Shown here piece by piece: positions 7,029-11,627 of a stretch of 11,627 bases of DNA; position 1 is the first letter of the stretch, and every line of letters starts with the position of its first letter. The notes beneath the pieces are model-generated. The model did no database searches, was not told the origin of the DNA, and saw only the letters and a program-made list of their open reading frames with translations. A program made the position numbers and the translations under genes. This stretch comes from an uncultured Oscillospiraceae bacterium (GTDB lineage: Bacteria > Bacillota > Clostridia > Oscillospirales > Ruminococcaceae): assembly GCA_900555435.1 (NCBI GenBank), contig USLH01000072.1, positions 1 through 11,627 of the forward strand, written 5' to 3'.

Positions 7029-10000
7029 ATGGAACGAATAAAAGCACGTCCCTTTTCAAAAGACACTCCTTTCCGGAAAAACATCCCGGTCTATTTTGCT
7101 GCTTCCAAGGAGGCTCTCTCCTTTGCACAGGAGCTGGCAGGGGAAACGGCTGTCTTGCTGGAAGATCCGGATCCCAGCCTGCTCCGGAAAGCGGACGGTC
7201 CCGTCATTCTGCTGGGTAATTTGTCGAACAACCGCTGTGTGAAGGAGCTTTACTATCAGCATCTGCTGTTTACCGACCGGACGTACCCCGGACCCGGCGG
7301 ATATGAACTTCGGACGCTGCTTGATCCCTTTGCTACGGGCTTCAATATCCTGCATATCGGATATTCGGATTCTGAAGGCCTTGAAAAGGCCGCTGCATCC
7401 TTCAAACAGAAACAGACCAAAGAGGGGCTTCCCTATCTCTGCGAGATCCGGGCAGCACAGTACCCCTTTGACCCGATCCTGGCAGAATCGCTCAAGGAGC
7501 AGATCTGCGACCCGAAGGATCCTACGGCTTATTATACTGCACCCATTGATCAAAAAGGCTTTGCTGCCTATTTCACCGGCGATGAGGCGCTTCGAAAAGA
7601 GTACAACGCCGCTTGGCCGATTATTCTTTCTCAGGATAACAATGAAGACCTGCACCTGAAGCTGAAAACCCGTGTTTCCGCCTGGAGACTGATGGAGATG
7701 ACGGGAATGCTGGACGATGACCTGCGGGAGGAAGCGGAAAACCTCTTTTACCGTTGGGTGGAAAGCCGGGAAGGTCTGGCACGAATCGATGAACCGGTCT
7801 ATCTGCTTCCCGGATACCCCCGGCAGAACCACGGGCTGCTCCCGGCCATGGGGATCCGTTGGCTGGCAGATTTTTTCCTGCGGTATCATCCGGAGCTGGA
7901 ACGGCCCCGCAGCTGGAAAGAAATAGCGGATCGGGTTTTTTCCGTCTATCAGGACGGAAGCTGGAAGCCAATCTGTGATGGGCTTTGTCACGGATGGAGT
8001 ATGTCCCAGCCGGTGATGGCGGAATATGGGCTGTATGATGAGAAGCACGGCTACTTTGCCTCCGGAGGCGCACGAAAAGCGGCGGAATGTGCAATTGCTG
8101 TGGTGAACAATGAAGGATGGATGCCTTCTTCCGGAGATTCTACCCTGAAGCGGGGCTTTCAGGGTACCTTTCTGGCCGCTGCGGCGGAATACTATCAGGA
8201 CGGACGGTATCTTTTTGTGCGGAACATGGCTCCGTTCTGGCGGCAGGGAAATCTGGACTGGACCAGCTATCTTTCCCGAAGCTTTGATATAGGGCTTGAA
8301 CCGGTTCTTCCCGAGGATCACATCGGCGTGAGAGTTATCCCCATGGATCCATTGGTCTACCATGCGTGGGATGCTTTTCCCGATCGGAGCGAACTCGTAG
8401 TAGCTTCTACCCGCCCACCGGAGGTGCCGCTGGAAAAGTGCTTTGACCGGTTAACCTACCGCAGCGGATTCGACACACAGGACGAGTATCTCCTCATAGA
8501 CGGTCTGGGGGGCGGATCCCACTCCTATGACGATGCCATGAGCATCGTGGACTACGAAAAGTTCGGCGTGGATTTTGTTGTTGCAGAGGATGATCTGGTA
8601 AACAACGAGACCGAGAATCACTCCATGGTGACGATCATCCGCAATGGGGAATGCGAAAAGGTTCCCTCCTTCCCGGCTCTGGAAGAAGTCCGGCAGGAAC
8701 CGGACGGCAGCGTGTACCTTTCAATGATCCTGAAAAACTGCTCCGGAACCGATTGGAAGCGGGAGATCTACCGAATTCCGGAAGTAGGCCTGGTGATTCA
8801 GGACACCGTGACTGCTCAGGAAAAAGCGCTCTACCGGATCACCTCCCGATTACGGACACCGGGAAGAGCCACCCTGAAGGGAAACAACCTGCTGAGCCGC
8901 CGGACGAATGGGAATGGGGAAACGGTATGGTTCCAAACGGCACCAGCCGTCTCTGCGCCCTGCCGCTTCAGCGCCGTGGAAAAACCGCTCGCCAGCGCCC
9001 CGCCCAGATCTGAAAAGAAGCAGGAACCAGACCGGTTTTCCCGCATACAGAATCGTTACTTTTTCGATCAGCGCTATCGACTGGAAGAGGATGAATTCTG
9101 CCTGACCTCTTACGAACAGGAAATGATCCTGGATCTGCAGCCTGGTGAAACCGTCCGCTTTACGAATCTGCTCTGCCCATCAAAAGAACCGGTTTCGACG
9201 AAACTGTTCTCCCGAAACGGAAAGATCTGGGCGACAGCCGGGAACCGGGAATTTTCTACCCCCTTTGCGGCTTATCCTTTCTGGCAAGAAATGGAAAAGC
9301 CTGCTTATTCCTTCCCACCGGCAAGCCTGACCACCCGATTTGATGCGGACGTCACCTGCTTAAAAGCGTTAAACAACGGAAGAATCGCCGTTGGATTAAA
9401 AAGCGGACAGTTATTTCTGAGAAATCCCAACGGAGAATGGACGGAAGCAGCAAAAACCACCGGCGAAGTTCACGATGTTCTCCTTTCTGACGGCGCACTG
9501 TTTGCCGCCTTTGGGGAATGCGGGCTTGCCCGCTTCGATACAAACGGCAATCTCCTCTGGCAGAAGGAAATCCAGCGTGTGGCAACGGTTTATCCCTGGT
9601 GGGAACTTCACACACCAGTCCCACTGACCTTGCGGCTTGTCCGGTATCATGGCAGAGAAGTGCTGGCAGCAGGCTGCGGAGATGACAGTCTGAAATTTTT
9701 CGACTTTGACGGCACACTGCTGGAGAGCTTCTATTATTATATTGGTGTTCCGGATCAAATCGAGCTTTTCGACATCAACGAGGATGGAGTAAACGAAATG
9801 GTAGCAGGCGGCGGATGCCTTGCCTGCCGTTCGAATGTCCGTATTTTAAATGACCGCCTGGAAACGCTCTATGAATTCGGAAGCGAAGGCTGGACCAGCC
9901 ATGTGACCTGCCTCCGCTGCTTTTCGATCAATGGGAGTCCGGCAGTGGCAATGGGCGTCAACCACCGAAACAATTTGAAGCTGTTTCAATTTGAAAACGG

Positions 10001-10349
10001 CAAAGAAATCTGCCGGATCAATCAGGCGGTTGCCGGAGCAGTGACGGATGCAGTCTATCTTCCGAATGCGGAATTGCTTGTGGGATGCACCAAAGGAAAA
10101 GCGGTACTGGCTTATGATCTGAATGGAAAGCAGCGTTGGATTCAATACTGTGAAAGCGGGCTCATTCGACTGCTGGAACGACCGGAGGGGGTGCTTGCCG
10201 TTTCCGAAAGCGGAGAACTGACTCTGTTTTCTGCGGCAGGAGAAATTCTGAATCGATGGAATACCGGACGCCCCATCCAACGAGTGGCAGAAACCGAAAA
10301 ATTCCTCTTTTTCTTATGCGGTCAGGAACTCTGGATGCTTCTTTTGTAG
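7029..10349 (+). CDS. Large cytoplasmic multidomain protein: heparinase II/III-like (putative polysaccharide lyase) with C-terminal beta-propeller
   Basis: A 1106-residue protein, probably acting on the imported oligosaccharide. There is no signal peptide or membrane segment. Residues about 18-130 look like the alpha/beta N-terminal domain seen in several glycan-active enzymes, with VILLGNLSNN and T82-D-R-TYPGPGGYELR95. Residues about 150-470 are helical, rich in Trp and Tyr (for example H321-G-W), as in an alpha/alpha toroid. Residues about 475-745 look like a beta-sandwich of the heparinase II/III type: GGGSH498SYDD502AMS505 resembles the family's HxHxDxxS motif, with the second His replaced by Tyr500. 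Residues about 769-1106 have repeated blade-like segments of a WD40/PQQ-type propeller, plus a calcium-loop-like D915-x-N-x-D919-G-x-x-E923. The ATG at 7029 follows AAGGAGG; an alternative start at 6987 lies inside the hairpin and lacks a binding site. The lyase assignment is by pattern only. It could instead be a hydrolase with a similar toroid. Confidence 0.7.
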   Translation: MERIKARPFSKDTPFRKNIPVYFAASKEALSFAQELAGETAVLLEDPDPSLLRKADGPVILLGNLSNNRCVKELYYQHLLFTDRTYPGPGGYELRTLLDPFATGFNILHIGYSDSEGLEKAAASFKQKQTKEGLPYLCEIRAAQYPFDPILAESLKEQICDPKDPTAYYTAPIDQKGFAAYFTGDEALRKEYNAAWPIILSQDNNEDLHLKLKTRVSAWRLMEMTGMLDDDLREEAENLFYRWVESREGLARIDEPVYLLPGYPRQNHGLLPAMGIRWLADFFLRYHPELERPRSWKEIADRVFSVYQDGSWKPICDGLCHGWSMSQPVMAEYGLYDEKHGYFASGGARKAAECAIAVVNNEGWMPSSGDSTLKRGFQGTFLAAAAEYYQDGRYLFVRNMAPFWRQGNLDWTSYLSRSFDIGLEPVLPEDHIGVRVIPMDPLVYHAWDAFPDRSELVVASTRPPEVPLEKCFDRLTYRSGFDTQDEYLLIDGLGGGSHSYDDAMSIVDYEKFGVDFVVAEDDLVNNETENHSMVTIIRNGECEKVPSFPALEEVRQEPDGSVYLSMILKNCSGTDWKREIYRIPEVGLVIQDTVTAQEKALYRITSRLRTPGRATLKGNNLLSRRTNGNGETVWFQTAPAVSAPCRFSAVEKPLASAPPRSEKKQEPDRFSRIQNRYFFDQRYRLEEDEFCLTSYEQEMILDLQPGETVRFTNLLCPSKEPVSTKLFSRNGKIWATAGNREFSTPFAAYPFWQEMEKPAYSFPPASLTTRFDADVTCLKALNNGRIAVGLKSGQLFLRNPNGEWTEAAKTTGEVHDVLLSDGALFAAFGECGLARFDTNGNLLWQKEIQRVATVYPWWELHTPVPLTLRLVRYHGREVLAAGCGDDSLKFFDFDGTLLESFYYYIGVPDQIELFDINEDGVNEMVAGGGCLACRSNVRILNDRLETLYEFGSEGWTSHVTCLRCFSINGSPAVAMGVNHRNNLKLFQFENGKEICRINQAVAGAVTDAVYLPNAELLVGCTKGKAVLAYDLNGKQRWIQYCESGLIRLLERPEGVLAVSESGELTLFSAAGEILNRWNTGRPIQRVAETEKFLFFLCGQELWMLLL

Positions 10350-10394
10350 GCACCGTCCCCAATCCTGCTCTGCAGAAAAGTACAACCTCTTATG

Positions 10395-10433
10395 AAAACC
10401 AGAGACAGAGAAAATTCTCTGCCTCTGGTTTTT
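10395..10433 (+). terminator. Rho-independent terminator of the transport/lyase-like operon
   Basis: AAAACCAGAG-A-CAGAG pairs with CTCTG-C-CTCTGGTTTT (one mismatch) and runs into TTTTT, 46 bases after the stop codon of the large protein. The flanking A- and T-runs could make it work in both directions. It forms the right edge of the cassette. Confidence 0.9.
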
Positions 10434-11040
10434 GAATCTTCAATAAGTGACCAACCTTCGCTCTGCCGGAAGATTCTCATGGTCAGCTGTTCTCCAGTTT
10501 CTCGCAGTATCTGCATAACACCGAACTCCCGGTTCTGATCCTTATACTCCGCTCCGAGTGGTTTTCGATATGCTGGAAGCAGCCCGTTTTATAGTCTGTC
10601 CCTTTTCTCGTTTTCCGGCAATTAAGCCACCACCTTTGCTTGTACTTCACCTTTCCCGGTGCCCCGGCAAATTCCGATCCACCTTTACAAAGTTCAAACT
10701 TCTTAGTTCGTTATCAAGACGAGAGATTTTCCTCTGTTTCTTCAATTTCGGGAACCATATTCCAATACGCAAGTGACTCCTTATCTGCCCTGTATTCGTC
10801 CCATACTTTGACCAATGCTGGGTAACCTTCTACTATTTTTTGGTGGAGATCGGTTCAGAGGAAGTCCTCTGCTACTGGAAGTTGAATTTATGCAGAAACC
10901 GTTCGTTTTTCAATGTGTTATGCGATGCTTACAACTCTTCTACCTTAAAGATCGCATACCCTTCCTAATAGTAGCTGTGTTCGATGCCTTTCGTGTAGAC
11001 TTCACGACTGTTTATCTCGTCGGCAAACTCCGTCAGCGTC
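10434..11040. other. Gene-free, degraded stretch with minus-strand coding-like fragments
   Basis: No intact gene is visible in these 607 bases. On the minus strand several short pieces read like protein but are split by stops and frame changes; two are listed separately. A third, open from 10588 down to 10322 on the minus strand, reads PAYRKPLGAEYKDQNREFG and then MQILRETGEQLTMRIFRQ. It then runs through the operon terminator, so its natural end is lost. The plus-strand open frames here (10558-10776, 10815-11219) have phenylalanine-rich, unlikely compositions and look like shadows. I recognise no family with confidence. Confidence 0.5.
10714..10854 (-). pseudogene. Coding-like fragment of unknown protein
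   Basis: Between two in-frame stops the minus strand reads GYPALVKVWDEYRADKE followed by SLAYWNMVPEIEETEENL. The mix of acidic, basic and aromatic residues looks like a real acidic C-terminus, unlike the other frames. There is no start codon or ribosome binding site at the front. I do not recognise the family. It may be the tail of a small accessory-element protein, but that is a guess. Confidence 0.3.
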
Positions 11041-11046
11041 CACGCT
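10929..11046 (-). pseudogene. Coding-like fragment with an internal nonsense codon
   Basis: The minus strand reads WTLTEFADEINSREVYTKG, then IEHSYY, a TAG stop at 10965-10967, then EGYAIFKVEEL and a TAA stop (10929-10931). The sense on both sides of the TAG continues in one frame, which suggests a GAG-to-TAG change in a former gene. The fragment meets the plus-strand glycoside hydrolase remnant at about 11041, so a junction lies there. The family is not recognised. Confidence 0.3.
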
Positions 11047-11269
11047 TTTTCGGAAGACGGCCTTCATTGGGCGCCCCAGAAGGGCGTTCTGGCTTACTCC
11101 AAGGAAGTCCTTTGGGACGATGGAAAGGAGGTAGCCTGGAGCGCCCCTTCCTGCTGTTTGAAAATGGGAAGGCGGCCTACGCTTTTTTGCGACCTCCAAC
11201 GGCGAAGACGACTTCATGACGGCGCAGGGCACCTGGAACATGGTCATTCCTTTGAAGGAGTCGGAATGA
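11041..11269 (+). pseudogene. Frameshifted C-terminal remnant of a glycoside hydrolase-like (GH43/GH117-type propeller) protein
   Basis: Three reading frames are needed to follow one protein. Frame A reads HAFSEDGLHWAPQ and then AYSKEVLWDDGKEV (from 11041). Frame B reads LERPFLLFENGKAAYAF (from 11136). Frame C reads ATSNGEDDF and then TWNMVIPLKESE before the stop TGA (11189-11269). The order SxDGxxW, then WDDGK, ERPFLLFENG, FATS and WNMVIPLK is one I associate with the last blade of five-bladed propeller hydrolases (GH43/GH117/GH32-like). Restoring one T in the T-run at 11183-11188 would join frames B and C. Joining A and B needs a lost segment or another frame change near 11125-11136. The N-terminal four-fifths of such a protein is absent. 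A dead gene is the best reading. Confidence 0.6.
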
Positions 11270-11327
11270 AGCGACAATCGGAAATATTTCAACGGACAAA
11301 GGAGAAACAATATCCGGGTGGGAAAAA

Positions 11328-11373
11328 GCCTCCCGACTCCGGGAAGATCCGGCAGCCGGGAGGCGGATTTTTT
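11328..11373. terminator. Bidirectional terminator between the hydrolase remnant and hcp
   Basis: GCCTCCCG (11328-11335) pairs with CGGGAGGC (11357-11364), with a possible inner CCGG/CCGG stem. The hairpin is flanked by AAAAA on the left (11323-11327) and TTTTTT on the right (11368-11373). It can therefore stop transcription from the left (remnant) and from the right (hcp, whose stop lies 56 bases away on the minus strand). Confidence 0.85.
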
Positions 11374-11419
11374 GAAGGGGTTCCATCGCTTTTTCTTTGC
11401 ATCTGCCCCGTAAGGCACT

Positions 11420-11627
11420 TTATTTTAAAAGCTGCTTCAAGTCTTCCTCCGGCGTGGTAATGGGGGCAATGCTGAAGCTCTCCACAAGATAGCTCAGCAC
11501 GTTGGGGGACAGGAATGCCGGAAGAGTGGGCCCCAGACGGATGTTTTTGATCCCCAGGTGCAGCAGGGTCAGCAGGATGCACACCGCCTTCTGCTCGTAC
11601 CACGAAAGAACCATGGACAGTGGCAGG
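11420..11627 (-). CDS. hcp: Hydroxylamine reductase / hybrid-cluster protein, C-terminal part (runs off the window)
   Basis: The last 68 or so residues of a hybrid-cluster protein, cut by the window edge. The segment VLSWYEQKAVCILLTLL, then GIKNIRLGPTLPAFLSPNV and ITTPEEDLKQLL, is the well-conserved C-terminus of Hcp. The enzyme carries an Fe-S-O hybrid cluster and reduces hydroxylamine or nitric oxide in anaerobes exposed to nitrosative stress. The cluster ligands lie upstream, outside the window, so activity cannot be judged. An in-frame Met at 11612-11614 is internal (SMVLSWYEQ), not the start. The terminator at 11328-11373 serves it. Confidence 0.9.
   Translation of the reverse strand, partial: LPLSMVLSWYEQKAVCILLTLLHLGIKNIRLGPTLPAFLSPNVLSYLVESFSIAPITTPEEDLKQLLK

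Noticed and set aside
7056..8363. A 435-codon open frame on the minus strand opposite the large enzyme gene.
   Set aside because: Low-sense composition rich in Arg, Ile, Pro and Ser, no start signals, fully antisense to a gene with a good ribosome binding site and domain-like sequence.
10558..11219. Plus-strand open frames of 72 and 134 codons in the right-hand spacer.
   Set aside because: Phe/Leu-rich translations without family features and without ribosome binding sites; the longer one changes character where it enters the hydrolase remnant.
1..11627. Search by eye for CRISPR repeats, tRNA or rRNA genes, and intact transposase genes.
   Set aside because: No regularly spaced repeats, no cloverleaf-like sequence ending in CCA, and no DDE-type or serine/tyrosine recombinase motifs were noticed.

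Overview
The window looks like chromosome of a mid-GC, low-oxygen Firmicute, most likely a gut-type Clostridia/Oscillospirales member. This rests on the strong AAGGAGG ribosome binding sites, the TTG starts, the LplB/YtcP/YtcQ-type sugar transporter with a membrane-bound AraC regulator, and the 3' end of a hybrid-cluster protein gene (hcp), which is common in anaerobes. No species can be named from sequence reading alone.

Layout. Positions 13-533 (minus strand) hold a small zinc-ribbon protein (DUF7695-like) preceded by the C-terminal stub of a DUF2726 protein whose upstream part is missing. Positions 539-10433 form a self-contained carbohydrate cassette. A divergent membrane-anchored AraC-type regulator (607-2892, minus) is followed across a 512-base control region by a plus-strand operon: two CUT1-type ABC permeases (3405-4376, 4389-5300), a lipoprotein solute-binding protein (5361-6965), and a 1106-residue protein without a signal peptide (7029-10349). 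That last protein combines an N-terminal alpha/beta domain, a helical (alpha/alpha-toroid-like) region, a heparinase II/III-like beta-sandwich and a C-terminal beta-propeller. Both cassette ends carry strong hairpin terminators. Positions 10434-11040 are degraded DNA with short minus-strand coding-like fragments broken by stops. Positions 11041-11269 hold the twice-frameshifted tail of a glycoside hydrolase-like propeller protein. A two-sided terminator (11328-11373) then separates it from the 3' end of hcp (11420-11627, minus).

How it works together (inference from families). The regulator's extracytoplasmic domain would sense a saccharide, directly or through the binding lipoprotein, and its C-terminal DNA-binding domain would activate the operon, perhaps through the 11-bp direct repeats at 3216 and 3257. 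The lipoprotein and two permeases would import an oligosaccharide. No ATPase is encoded here, so a shared MsmX-type ATPase elsewhere is expected. The large cytoplasmic protein would attack the imported sugar, plausibly a uronic-acid-containing one given its lyase-like fold. Hairpins on both sides of the lipoprotein gene and its distinct codon use fit differential, high expression of that gene.

Most unusual points: the toroid/lyase-like/propeller fusion, which I cannot assign to a characterised enzyme family; the signs that the cassette sits in a scar (truncated DUF2726 gene on one side, decayed DNA on the other); and the decayed glycoside hydrolase gene.
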